Below are positions 8,549 through 16,424 of a DNA stretch of 39,392 bases, one piece after another; position 1 is the first letter of the stretch, and each line of letters begins with the position of its first letter. The stretch comes from Streptomyces dysideae (lineage in GTDB: Bacteria > Actinomycetota > Actinomycetes > Streptomycetales > Streptomycetaceae): assembly GCF_001514305.1 (NCBI RefSeq), contig NZ_KQ949094.1:156715-196106 (forward strand). Reading direction: 5' to 3'. Made by a program: the position numbers and the translations under genes. The notes below the pieces were generated by a model. That model saw nothing but the letters and a program-made list of their open reading frames with translations, had not been told where the DNA came from and did not search any database.

Positions 8549-8609
8549 GCGTGCCGTCGTACAGCACAACCGCTTGGCCGGGAAACGCCGCAGACCGGCT
8601 TGGTGAACG
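8549..8609 (-). pseudogene. Decayed fragment of the mnmA 3' end (candidate distal attachment site)
   Basis: These 61 bp align with mnmA positions 21452-21514 in the same orientation: 53 of 63 aligned positions are identical, with one 2-nt gap. The first 19 bases (8549-8567) match exactly. The mnmA segment encodes FTEPVRGVAPGQAIVLYDGT; in the fragment the gap breaks the frame. Outside this block similarity to mnmA ends on both sides. Direct orientation at opposite ends of a 13-kb block is what integration into the 3' end of mnmA would leave. Confidence 0.8.
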
Positions 8610-8724
8610 TGTCCGAAAACCTCAGCCCGCGTGGGTTGGAGGCCCCCTCAGCAGCCAGTGCGCGAGATCACGAGTCGCATCGCCTGCAGGCCCGGGCCCG
8701 CAGCCCGACCTTCAAGTAGCGCAG

Positions 8725-8750
8725 CTCACGGACTGTACGAGGTCCGTGAG
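8725..8750. terminator. Hairpin with perfect 9-bp arms beyond the metallopeptidase gene
   Basis: CTCACGGAC (8725-8733) and GTCCGTGAG (8742-8750) enclose an 8-nt loop. It lies about 80 bp beyond the metallopeptidase stop on that gene's downstream side, so it may end the hsdR operon transcript. No T-run follows. Confidence 0.45.
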
Positions 8751-8832
8751 AAGGTGTGGGCCGCCCTTGCCGGTGAGCGCTTGGCGGAAGGCTCCAGAGC
8801 GGTCAGAAGGCCTGCATCGGCGATGAAGCCTG

Positions 8833-9564
8833 TCACACAGCCCCGCGCCACAGATCGGGCTCGGCCTGTGCGAAACGGTGTTCCAGTTCTTCCAGGTCTC
8901 CGAGTGCCAGCCGCATTCCGCGTCGGAACGCCGGCCCGTGAGCCGGGACGGCCAGGTGCGTCAGCTCATGGACGAGGACGAGGTCCACCAGGGCAGGAGG
9001 CAGTTGCATCAATGCCCAGTGCACGGTGATGGTCCCGTCCGGGTCACAGGCACCCCAGCGCTCCTTGAGGTCTCGTACGACGACGTCCCTGGGAGCCGCA
9101 CCTGCCCGCTCGGCCAGAGGCCGCATACGCGCGGTCATCCAGTCCGCGCCCCGTGCGGTGTACCAGTCGGCGATCAGCAGCGCGCCCACCCGTGGGGAGT
9201 CGGGGCGCGGAAGTTCCAGCCATCCCTGGTGCAGCCGTACTCGTGCGCCCGGCTCGGCGGGCACGACCCTCAGTCGGTGGCGGCGGCCGAGATACGCGAA
9301 GCTCGCCCCGCTGACCAGTTCCTTGCGGGGCTCCCCTCCTCCGCGCCTGCGCCGGTCGACCTCGTGCGCTATGCGGGGAAGGCGGGACCGTACGGCCGCC
9401 GCGACCGCCTGCGGATCGGCGTCGGGGGGCACCGCGAACAGCACCCCGCCGTCCTCGCGGATCTCGATCCCGAGTGTCCGGCGGCGCGGCCGTACGACGA
9501 CCTTCCACGTCCACTCCCCCGGCAGGGGAAGTGACGCGAGTGCGGACTGCACGGAGAGGCTCAC
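8833..9564 (-). CDS. YgjP-like (DUF45/M48-type) zinc metallopeptidase
   Basis: A 243-residue protein with the zinc site HELTH at 199-203, a further histidine at 209 and the family block DLKERWGACDPDGTITVHW just before it. This is the YgjP/DUF45 pattern usually annotated as M48-family metallopeptidase. No signal peptide or membrane segment is visible, so it should be cytoplasmic. From memory, this family often accompanies type I restriction genes, and here it lies 89 bp downstream of hsdR on the same strand. Its role there is unknown. The GTG start at 9564 lacks a strong ribosome site, so a nearby start is possible. Confidence 0.87.
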   Translation of the reverse strand: MSLSVQSALASLPLPGEWTWKVVVRPRRRTLGIEIREDGGVLFAVPPDADPQAVAAAVRSRLPRIAHEVDRRRRGGGEPRKELVSGASFAYLGRRHRLRVVPAEPGARVRLHQGWLELPRPDSPRVGALLIADWYTARGADWMTARMRPLAERAGAAPRDVVVRDLKERWGACDPDGTITVHWALMQLPPALVDLVLVHELTHLAVPAHGPAFRRGMRLALGDLEELEHRFAQAEPDLWRGAV

Positions 9565-9653
9565 CCGGCATTGGTACCACCCGGCACCGACAGCCGACGC
9601 GGCCGGCGACCGGCTACCGGCCGTGGACCCGAACCGGAACAGCGCGCCAGGCG

Positions 9654-12600
9654 CTACCCGTGCGGCCTCGCCTCGTGGCGGAGGAAGTCGTCGCGCCGCT
9701 GCACGGCGAGCTCCAGCAACGCGGCGGCCGTGTACGCGGTGTCGTCCCAGTCAACGTGCAGACGGTCACTCACTCTGAAGCGCAGTACCTTGCGCGCCTC
9801 GCTCTGGGCGTCGGCCTGGGTCACGAAGTGCGGTGTCCGCACCAGGACCGCGATGTCCGCCGTGAGGAGGCAGGCCGCCTCGTACAGGTCGACCTCGGTG
9901 GGCGGGAGGGGCGCGCCCTCCTGCTCCAGTGCCCGCACCAGCGCGCGGTAGACCGGCCGTTCCGTCAGCGGGTCGAGGGACGGGCCCGTCTCCTCGACGT
10001 CCGCCGTGATGTCGCCATACAGCCGTGCCAGGTCGGTCGCGGCCTGCTCGAAGTCCTGGCGCATCTGCTGGACGATCTCCTCCAGACGGGCGCTGAACAG
10101 CTCGTAGCGGGCCCGGTCCGTGCCGATCCTCGCCGTGATGTGGGTCCGCAGGCGGCTGACCATGTACCTGGTCCTGGCGCGGGCGTCGGGGTTGGCGTCG
10201 ACGCGTTCCATGAACTCGGGCGCGCTCAGTTCGATGGGCGGGACCCGCAGCTCGACACCGGTCACCCGGAGGTGGTCGGCGATGAGCCGGCGTACCTTCG
10301 CCCCGTACCGGCGCGGGCTGAACTCGTCGCGTCCGTCCAGGTAGCGCTGCCGTGCCAGGTACTGCACCTCGCCCAGCCGGCCCGCGAACCGCTCGTACCG
10401 CAGGGCGTACGGGCGGGGCAGGACCGCGCCCAGGGCGGCGAGGAAGTCCCGCGCCAGTTCGTCGAACTGACCGCGCGTGAGCGGGTCTTCGAGTACGTCA
10501 AGCAGTGCCTCGCGACGCTGTTCGTCGGCCAGGGAGAGGATGCCGTGTTCGTCGTAGGACGCGAGTCCGTGACCGTCCATGAAGCGGGCGACGCGGCCGT
10601 GCAGGTCGTCGAGGAGCCGGTCGGCGGCGGCGTCCGCCTGGAGCAGCAGACCGTCGTCGGTGGGCTGCGGCCCCTCGAAGTCGCGGCGCAGGTGGTCGAC
10701 GGTGACGTTCTCGAAGCCGTAGACCTCCCGCAGGTGGTGCTCCTCATAGGCGCGCAGGGAGCGGGCCAGTTCGTCGCCGATGCCGACAAAGTCGACGAGC
10801 GTGCCCCACCGCTTGCCCGGGTAGGGCCGGTTGGTGCGGGCGACGGCCTGAAGCAGTCCGGCGCCGGAGAGCGCGCAGTCCAGATAGAGGACCTGCTCGA
10901 CGGGGGCGTCGAAGCCGGTGAGGAGCATCGACTGGACGACGAGGAAGGCGACGGGCTCCGCCGTCTCCTGGTCGCCTTCGTCCGCTTCGTCCGCCGCGTC
11001 GTCCTCGCCGTCCGGTCGTTCCACCTGCCATACGTCCGTCACGGCGGCGCCGGTGGCGCCGTGCGCCTGTCCCGACGGGCCGTGGGGCTCGACGGGCCAC
11101 GAGGGGTCGGTCGCGGCGGCCAGCGGGTCCCCGAGTCCCTCCTTGAAGCGCTCGATGTACGTGTCCTGACGGGACTTCAAGGTCCACTGCCGCCAGCCGA
11201 CGGGGTCCTTGCGCGGGTCGCCGTGGATCACCACCGCCGCGTCGATCGAGGCGAGGACGTCACGGTGCGGCAGTACGGTGAGCAGTTCCCGCAGCTCGTC
11301 GTCGGCACCGAGGGCCGCCATCGGGTCGTGGGCGATCGCCGGGTCCAGCGCGTCGAGCCGTGCGAGCAGCCGGTCCCGGGAAGCGAGGAGCGCCTCCCGG
11401 TAGTGGACGGCGGCGAGCCGGGAAACGGCCGCCAACTGGGCGCCGAGGCGGTCGGGCAGCGCGTTGACCGCCCAGTGCCGCAGCATGAAGTCGGCCTTGT
11501 CGGCGATCACCGAGGACGCTTCGAGGACTTCCTTCTTCCGGGCGAACTTCCGCAGCACCCGCTCGCGCCGCTCCGGGTCGTCGGGCACCTGCTCGTCGAA
11601 CTTGGCGTCGAGCGCGGCCTTCTCGATCACCTCCAGCGGCGCGTCGTACGCCTCGTACCGTACGGGGACCACGGACCGGTCGAGCTCGGCCTCGCGCAGG
11701 GTGTAGGCGTCGACGAGCGGCCCGAAGATCGCTTCGGTCTCCTTGCGGGCACCCCGGATGATGGGCGTGCCGGTGAAGCCGACCAGGACGGCGTTCGGCA
11801 GCAGGGCGCGCAGCCGGGCGTGCAGCCAGCCGGCGTGGCCGCGGTGCGCCTCGTCGACGAGTACGACGATGTCCGAGCTCGGGTTCGCGGGCCGCACCTG
11901 GGCGGAGGCGTCCTTGTCGGCCCCCTGCGCCGGGGGACTGTCCTCACGGCCGTCGTAGGCGGTGTCGTCGCGCTGGGCCTTCTGGAGCATGACCAGGACG
12001 ACGTCCGGTACGGGTGCGGCCAACTGCGCCCGTGCGTTGGCGACGCCGTCGGCCCGGTAGACGGGTTCCTCGGCGGCCGCCAGCGAGGCCTGGATCTGCT
12101 TCTCCAGGTCGATGCGGTCGGTGACGACGACGACCTTGTGGTGCTTGAGCTCGCTGTCGCTCCTGATGTGGCGGACGAGGAAGGCCATGGTGAGGCTCTT
12201 GCCGGAGCCCTGCGTGTGCCAGACGACCCCGCCGCGTTGGTCGACGTCCTGCTTCGCCGCGATGGCTCTCCTACGGCGCTGAAGCCGACGGGCGAGTCTG
12301 CGCACGGCCTTGAACTGCTGGTACCGGCCGATGACCTTGAGCGTACGGCTGCCCTGTCCGCGCTCGGTGGTGAAGTCCCGTACGAGGGTGAGGAGATGGT
12401 CGGGCCGCAGGACACCGGCGACGAGGACCGCCATGTCGGTGGCGCACCCGTCGGCGGGCGCGGGCTCGGTCGTACGCCAGGGCGTGAAGTACTCGGGCGT
12501 CGAGGTGACCGTCCCCAGTTCCGCATACGTACGGTCGGTGCCGACCAGCACCTGCGCGAAGCGAGTGAACTCGGCGACGGGGAAGGGCGATTCCAGGCTC

Positions 12601-13217
12601 GCGTAGCGGCAGACCTGCCCGACCGCGTCGTCGAGGGCGGCCCTGCTCTCCTCCCTGCCGCCGGAGGTGAGCGGGGCCTTGCACTCGATGACGACCCAGG
12701 GCAGCCCGTTGACGAACAGGACAAGGTCGGGGGTGACGGGGGCCGCGTCCTTCCGCTCCACACGGAACTGACTGACCGCGAGCAGGTCGTTGCGGCCGCC
12801 GTTCTCCCCGTCCCAGTCGACGAGTTGTACGTGTTCGGGGTCGCCCTTCTTCCAGCCGGGCAGCATGCGGGCGTTGACGCCCTTGCGCAGCAGCCCAGTC
12901 ACGGCGAAGTTGCCGCGCACACCGCGATCGGCAGGGACCTGACCGGGCGCCGCGCCGAGCACGAGGGCAAGGAGGTAGTCGAGCTGAGCGCTGGTGAGCC
13001 AGGACCCGCCGTTCGGCCCCGAGTTGATCCGCGAGATCGCGTCCCGGAAGCGCTTCGCATAGACGACCTCGGTGAACGCCTCGCGCTCGGACGGGCTCGG
13101 CGAGGTGGCCGGTTCGCCGGGCGGCGCCCCTTCCAGGTGCTCCCATCCGAGGTCGACCAGGTGCCGTATCAGCGGCTGCTCGGTCTGGTCGTACTCCGGT
13201 AGCTCCCGCCGACTCAC
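9654..13217 (-). CDS. hsdR: Type I restriction enzyme, R (motor/nuclease) subunit HsdR
   Basis: The ATP-driven translocase and nuclease of a type I restriction system, cutting unmodified foreign DNA in complex with HsdM and HsdS. Counting residues from the upstream ATG at 13259: a nuclease motif PDLVLF...ECK at 177-194, Walker A HTQGSGKS at 348-355, DEAH at 469-472, TGTP at 496-499, then LLTGFDAP and QAVARTNRP as late helicase motifs. A Gly/Asp/Glu-rich insert (DGEDDAADEADEGDQE) interrupts the helicase region. The GTG at 13217 is preferred: AGGGAG lies 7 nt upstream (13225-13230), whereas the ATG at 13259 has none. It is separated from hsdS by a three-gene regulatory cluster. Confidence 0.95.
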   Translation of the reverse strand: MSRRELPEYDQTEQPLIRHLVDLGWEHLEGAPPGEPATSPSPSEREAFTEVVYAKRFRDAISRINSGPNGGSWLTSAQLDYLLALVLGAAPGQVPADRGVRGNFAVTGLLRKGVNARMLPGWKKGDPEHVQLVDWDGENGGRNDLLAVSQFRVERKDAAPVTPDLVLFVNGLPWVVIECKAPLTSGGREESRAALDDAVGQVCRYASLESPFPVAEFTRFAQVLVGTDRTYAELGTVTSTPEYFTPWRTTEPAPADGCATDMAVLVAGVLRPDHLLTLVRDFTTERGQGSRTLKVIGRYQQFKAVRRLARRLQRRRRAIAAKQDVDQRGGVVWHTQGSGKSLTMAFLVRHIRSDSELKHHKVVVVTDRIDLEKQIQASLAAAEEPVYRADGVANARAQLAAPVPDVVLVMLQKAQRDDTAYDGREDSPPAQGADKDASAQVRPANPSSDIVVLVDEAHRGHAGWLHARLRALLPNAVLVGFTGTPIIRGARKETEAIFGPLVDAYTLREAELDRSVVPVRYEAYDAPLEVIEKAALDAKFDEQVPDDPERRERVLRKFARKKEVLEASSVIADKADFMLRHWAVNALPDRLGAQLAAVSRLAAVHYREALLASRDRLLARLDALDPAIAHDPMAALGADDELRELLTVLPHRDVLASIDAAVVIHGDPRKDPVGWRQWTLKSRQDTYIERFKEGLGDPLAAATDPSWPVEPHGPSGQAHGATGAAVTDVWQVERPDGEDDAADEADEGDQETAEPVAFLVVQSMLLTGFDAPVEQVLYLDCALSGAGLLQAVARTNRPYPGKRWGTLVDFVGIGDELARSLRAYEEHHLREVYGFENVTVDHLRRDFEGPQPTDDGLLLQADAAADRLLDDLHGRVARFMDGHGLASYDEHGILSLADEQRREALLDVLEDPLTRGQFDELARDFLAALGAVLPRPYALRYERFAGRLGEVQYLARQRYLDGRDEFSPRRYGAKVRRLIADHLRVTGVELRVPPIELSAPEFMERVDANPDARARTRYMVSRLRTHITARIGTDRARYELFSARLEEIVQQMRQDFEQAATDLARLYGDITADVEETGPSLDPLTERPVYRALVRALEQEGAPLPPTEVDLYEAACLLTADIAVLVRTPHFVTQADAQSEARKVLRFRVSDRLHVDWDDTAYTAAALLELAVQRRDDFLRHEARPHG

Positions 13218-13363
13218 CGCTGGACTCCCTGCCCTCACCGTGCGCCCCGGCGTCTCCATGGGACGTACAGGAAACTCTACTCACGGGCAGGGAGCCGACC
13301 AGGGGTGTTTCGGCCTCGCGATCAAGCCACGAGGGTGCTTTGAGGGCTCGGCTGATCTCCGGT

Positions 13364-13879
13364 TCAGGCCGCGAGGGCGGGCGGCGGCTGCGGCGGAAGG
13401 GCCAGCTCGAACCAGATCGTCTTGCCTGCGGGCCCGTACGGCCCCTCACCCGTGCCGCAGCCGCCCCAGCGGTCGGCGAGCAGGTCGAGGATCAGCAGGC
13501 CTCGCCCTCCGTCCGCGTACGCCGGTACGGCCGGGGGCGGTGGCAGGGGTGGCAGGTCGGGGCCCATGTCCCAGACGCTCACGCGGAGTACGGGGTCCAG
13601 CCAGTGCAGGCGGACGAACGCGGGGCCCTTCGTGTGCCGTACAGAGTTGGTCGTGAGCTCGGACGTCAGCAGCTCGGCCCGGTCGGTGAGTTGGGCGAGG
13701 CCGTGGGCGGTGAGGACGGCGCGGAGAGTGAGGCGGGCGATGCCGGGGGCTCGGGGATCGCAGGGGAAGTGGAGCTCGTAACTCCAGGGGGCGGTGAAAG
13801 GGAGGGGGCTGAGGTCAGCGGGTGGAGGGGGTTCGGGGTCGTCGGCGTGGGGGGCGAGGACGGTGGGGGGTCGGGTCAC
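13364..13879 (-). CDS. HATPase-domain ATP-binding protein (RsbW/anti-sigma-factor-like)
   Basis: A 171-residue protein with the Bergerat ATP fold of RsbW/SpoIIAB-type kinases: N box ELTTNSVRH (Glu74, Asn78), G1 box DMGPD (104-108) and G2 box GGRGL (124-128). The first 30 residues are proline-rich and probably disordered. The long linker between the G1 and G2 boxes (PLPPPPAVPAYAD) is proline-rich too. In Streptomyces such proteins commonly sit beside XRE/DUF397 pairs in the many abaA/whiJ-type clusters, as here, where it is divergent from the XRE gene. Kinase or anti-sigma activity is inferred from the family only. GTG start with GGAGGTG in good position. Confidence 0.9.
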   Translation of the reverse strand: MTRPPTVLAPHADDPEPPPPADLSPLPFTAPWSYELHFPCDPRAPGIARLTLRAVLTAHGLAQLTDRAELLTSELTTNSVRHTKGPAFVRLHWLDPVLRVSVWDMGPDLPPLPPPPAVPAYADGGRGLLILDLLADRWGGCGTGEGPYGPAGKTIWFELALPPQPPPALAA

Positions 13880-14179
13880 GCGGCACCTCCGTTGGTGCGA
13901 GTGGCTGCGGTGAGTACGCGGATGTGAATCGCGCGGTGGGGCCGTCCCCTCCGACTCCAGGCCGGTGCGGTGTCTTTGCCGGGACGTTCGCCGCCTTCCG
14001 GATGGGCGGTGGGGGTCCGGTGTGCTTCCGCGGGGGTGGGGCGGGGGTGGCCTGAGTCACACCATAGCGAGGGAGATTTAACCCGTGCCATCCATCTCAC
14101 TGGAACGGGTGTAGTTTCTCTGCGAGATGGACTCGGAGCGCCACCATCGGCACACTGTGCGCGAGCAAGGAGGGCCCTG
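13880..14179. promoter_or_regulatory. Divergent control region of the HATPase and XRE genes
   Basis: 300 bp without a gene between two divergent starts. The last 130 bp are unusually A/T-rich for the window. They contain an inverted repeat ACCCGT (14081-14086)/ACGGGT (14105-14110) and an overlapping CATCTC/GAGATG pair (about 14093-14098 and 14124-14129), placed 50-100 bp upstream of the XRE start, a plausible site for autoregulation. The remainder is G-rich with no clear structure. Confidence 0.5.
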
Positions 14180-15028
14180 ATGGCACCGAACACCCCGACA
14201 ATCCGACAGCGCCGGTTGGGCCTGGAGTTGCGGCGACTCCGCGAAGCAGTCGGCATGTCCGCCCCCGCCGCAGCTGCCGCACTGGGCACGGATCGCACCA
14301 ACATCTCGAACATCGAGGCAGGGCGTTACGGCATCGGCGAGGAACGCCTACGCAGGCTGGCCAGCATCTACGAGTGCAACGACGACGCTCTGATCGACAC
14401 GTTGGCCGCGATGACGGGCGGCCGCAAGCCGGGCTGGTGGGACGAGTACCGGGGCAAGGTACCTCCGGGGCATCTCGACATCTCCGAGATCGAGCACTAC
14501 GCCGTACACCTGCGCACCGTGCAGACCTCGCACCTTCCGGGGTTGTTCCATACCGAGGACCACGCCAGAGCGATCTTCGACCTCGTCGTACCAAAGCTTC
14601 CTCGCCTGGAGGTCGAGTTGCGCATCGCGCACCGGCTCGCCCGGCAGCGCGTTGTGAAGGGAGAAAAGCCGGTGCCCTACATCGGGATCATCCACGAAGC
14701 CGCTCTGCGGATGCAGTTGGGCGGCCGGGACGTGGCACGTGCCCAACTTCTTCACTTGCTGGACGAGAACGAGCGTGACAACGTGACCTTGCTGGTGATC
14801 CCGTTCGCCAACGGAGGCTTTCCGACGGTGGGAGACGCCGTCCTGTACGCGGCGGCGGACAACCCGCACTTGGACACGGTGCACATGGACTCACCGGCCG
14901 GACCGTTGTTCTTCGACTCGCCAACCCAGTTGGAGAACTTCCGCCAGCGTCTGGACTTGGCTGAGCGGGCGGCGTTGACTCCGAAGAAGTCGGCTGATTT
15001 CATCCGCGCGATCGCCAAAGAGATGTAG
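14180..15028 (+). CDS. XRE-family regulator with DUF5753 domain (WhiJ/Scr1 type)
   Basis: A 282-residue DNA-binding regulator. Residues about 10-66 form the helix-turn-helix (LRRLREAVGMSAPAAAAALG, then TNISNIEAGRYG), and the rest matches the DUF5753 domain typical of Streptomyces XRE regulators paired with DUF397 proteins. The start is ATG 14180 with AGGAGG at 14168-14173; the frame is open further upstream but that sequence is not protein-like. The DUF397 gene follows 12 bp after the stop, so they form a two-gene operon. Characterised relatives are the WhiJ-type developmental regulators and the Scr1/Scr2 pair. Its presence inside a restriction locus suggests a regulator, or a toxin-antitoxin-like pair, serving that locus. 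Confidence 0.93.
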   Translation: MAPNTPTIRQRRLGLELRRLREAVGMSAPAAAAALGTDRTNISNIEAGRYGIGEERLRRLASIYECNDDALIDTLAAMTGGRKPGWWDEYRGKVPPGHLDISEIEHYAVHLRTVQTSHLPGLFHTEDHARAIFDLVVPKLPRLEVELRIAHRLARQRVVKGEKPVPYIGIIHEAALRMQLGGRDVARAQLLHLLDENERDNVTLLVIPFANGGFPTVGDAVLYAAADNPHLDTVHMDSPAGPLFFDSPTQLENFRQRLDLAERAALTPKKSADFIRAIAKEM

Positions 15029-15040
15029 AGGGAGCAGGTC

Positions 15041-15229
15041 TTGTCGGAGTTGTGCTGGTTGAAGTCGTCCTTCTCCGGGGAGGGCGGCAACAACTGCGTT
15101 GAGATAGCCCCGGCAAGCCCAGAGGGCATCGCCCTTCGGGAGAGCGAGAGCCCGATCCGTGTTCTGACCACGGACCGGGCTGTGTTCGGGGCGCTCGTGC
15201 GGAGCGTCAAGGCGGCGCAACTCAGTTAG
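15041..15229 (+). CDS. DUF397 small protein, partner of the XRE regulator
   Basis: A 62-residue protein with the DUF397 signature: WLKSSFSGEGGNNCVEIA near the start and a central IALRESESP. It starts at a TTG with AGGGAG upstream; no ATG is available in the family position. DUF397 proteins work with adjacent XRE/DUF5753 regulators, and in Scr1/Scr2 they behave like an antitoxin-type or modulating partner. The last 8 bp overlap the 3' end of hsdS on the opposite strand, so the pair sits tightly against the restriction genes. Confidence 0.9.
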   Translation: MSELCWLKSSFSGEGGNNCVEIAPASPEGIALRESESPIRVLTTDRAVFGALVRSVKAAQLS

Positions 15230-16424
15230 CGGAGACCCCTGTTCGGCGGACCAGCAGGTCCTCGATCACCGCTCGCTGGATCAACCGAAGTTTCGCGATG
15301 CGCTGCCTCATCAGACTGAGGGTGCGACTCTCAGCCTCCCAGACACCCACGACGCGGTCCTGTGTATCGCGACTCGCACGCGGGAACGGAACAGCCTCAA
15401 GCAGGCTTGAGTTGATGGTGTAGAGGCCCGAACTCGTGGCAGTCCGCGACTTCCAATAGGTCCGTACAGCTTGGGAGTTGAGCCAAAGCATGGCGAACTC
15501 GGGCAGCACGTCGTCAAAGCGCAGCCGGAAGAGATGGTTCTGGTAGAGGAGCCCGCTCTGCTCGGGTCCGACCATCGCGCACCGTCCGATCTGCTCCGGG
15601 TCTGCATGCCCCTCGACGACAAGAAGGTCACCCGGAGTCAGGGAGTAGCGCCGATGGTCGCGTTCGATCGCTTCCATCTGAGCAATGTCCCCTTCGATCC
15701 AGCCTTTGCGTACGTTCGCCACACGCAAGTAACCAGTCGGCCGGAGATGCGGCACGCGGTGTGCTCCGAGGGTGACACCGGCGTCGATCGCCACGCCCGC
15801 GTCCTCGAGATGGACGAGGTCTTCCTTGCTGAACGACACCAGCCGCTCAACCAAGGCGTCGAGAAGCAGAGCTTTCTTGGCAGCCATCGACTCCAACGCC
15901 CCGATCCGCCGCTCGAAGGCGGCATGCGCGGCGACGATCCGGCGTTGTTCGTCCAGCGGGACGTTGGGAATGCAGAGCTGCCGAACCTGGTCCTGCCCGA
16001 TGTTCTTCATCCCGGCACTCGTACCGGTCGCCAGCACCTGGATGCGCTGGCGGGTGACCGGCTGCACCAAGGCAAGCTGCACGAACTTCGGCTCGGCGAC
16101 GGCCGTGTTGACATGGAGGCGAAGCGTCTTATCGCTCAGTAGGAGGCGTGGAGGCGGTTCTTCGGCGATGCAGGCAAGACCAACCAGTTCCTCCGTGTTC
16201 GCCCGCGTCATCAACAGATCACCGCGTTTGACCTCGTAGCGCGGATGGACCAGCGCCGGATCGCGGATGACCTTGTTCTCGCGTGCGGTGAATCTGCCGG
16301 GCTGGACTGCACTGACCTTGAGTACGCCCCACTCGCCCTCCCCGGCAGGGGTATCTTCCGCAGACGGGCTCTTCCCAGCCTCGATCCTTGTCAGCAGCGA
16401 ATCGAGTGCGACCTCACCGCCCAT
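15222..16424 (-). CDS. hsdS: Type I restriction enzyme, S (specificity) subunit HsdS
   Basis: A 400-residue specificity subunit that chooses the bipartite target for both methylation and restriction. It shows the two-fold layout of the family: a first target-recognition domain (about 1-150), a helical spacer from LDEQRRIVAAHAAFERRIGAL, a second recognition domain (about 215-350, with TSSGLYTINSSLLEAVPFPR), and a second helix at the C-terminus (DTQDRVVGVWEAESRTLSLM). The target sequence cannot be predicted by eye. Its ATG lies inside the last codons of hsdM (11-bp overlap), pointing to translational coupling. Its base composition is somewhat less G/C-rich than neighbours, common for the variable S subunit. 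Confidence 0.94.
   Translation of the reverse strand: MGGEVALDSLLTRIEAGKSPSAEDTPAGEGEWGVLKVSAVQPGRFTARENKVIRDPALVHPRYEVKRGDLLMTRANTEELVGLACIAEEPPPRLLLSDKTLRLHVNTAVAEPKFVQLALVQPVTRQRIQVLATGTSAGMKNIGQDQVRQLCIPNVPLDEQRRIVAAHAAFERRIGALESMAAKKALLLDALVERLVSFSKEDLVHLEDAGVAIDAGVTLGAHRVPHLRPTGYLRVANVRKGWIEGDIAQMEAIERDHRRYSLTPGDLLVVEGHADPEQIGRCAMVGPEQSGLLYQNHLFRLRFDDVLPEFAMLWLNSQAVRTYWKSRTATSSGLYTINSSLLEAVPFPRASRDTQDRVVGVWEAESRTLSLMRQRIAKLRLIQRAVIEDLLVRRTGVSAN

Larger units (their letters stand above)
8425..8832. other. 408-bp non-coding interval at the outer edge of the island
   Basis: No convincing gene. From left to right it holds four phased GGATG repeats (8430-8473), an inverted repeat with 8-bp arms CACGCGCG/CGCGCGTG (about 8476-8510) that could end the hydrolase transcript, a decayed fragment of the mnmA 3' end (8549-8609), unassigned sequence, and a 9-bp-arm hairpin at 8725-8750. 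The metallopeptidase gene ends at 8833. Confidence 0.8.

Noticed and set aside
8611..8832. Possible gene remnant reading VREKVWAALAGERLAEGS
   Set aside because: No start signal, no family recognised, and the stretch is too short to separate from chance in this composition.
9474..13202. Very long plus-strand open frame over hsdR
   Set aside because: It is the antisense shadow of hsdR, caused by high G+C. Its translation is Val/Gly/Glu/Arg-rich with no family pattern, whereas the minus strand shows all HsdR motifs.
14081..15229. XRE/DUF397 pair called outright as a toxin-antitoxin system
   Set aside because: Only some pairs of this type have toxin-antitoxin-like properties; the sequence alone supports a regulator pair, so it is left as a hypothesis.
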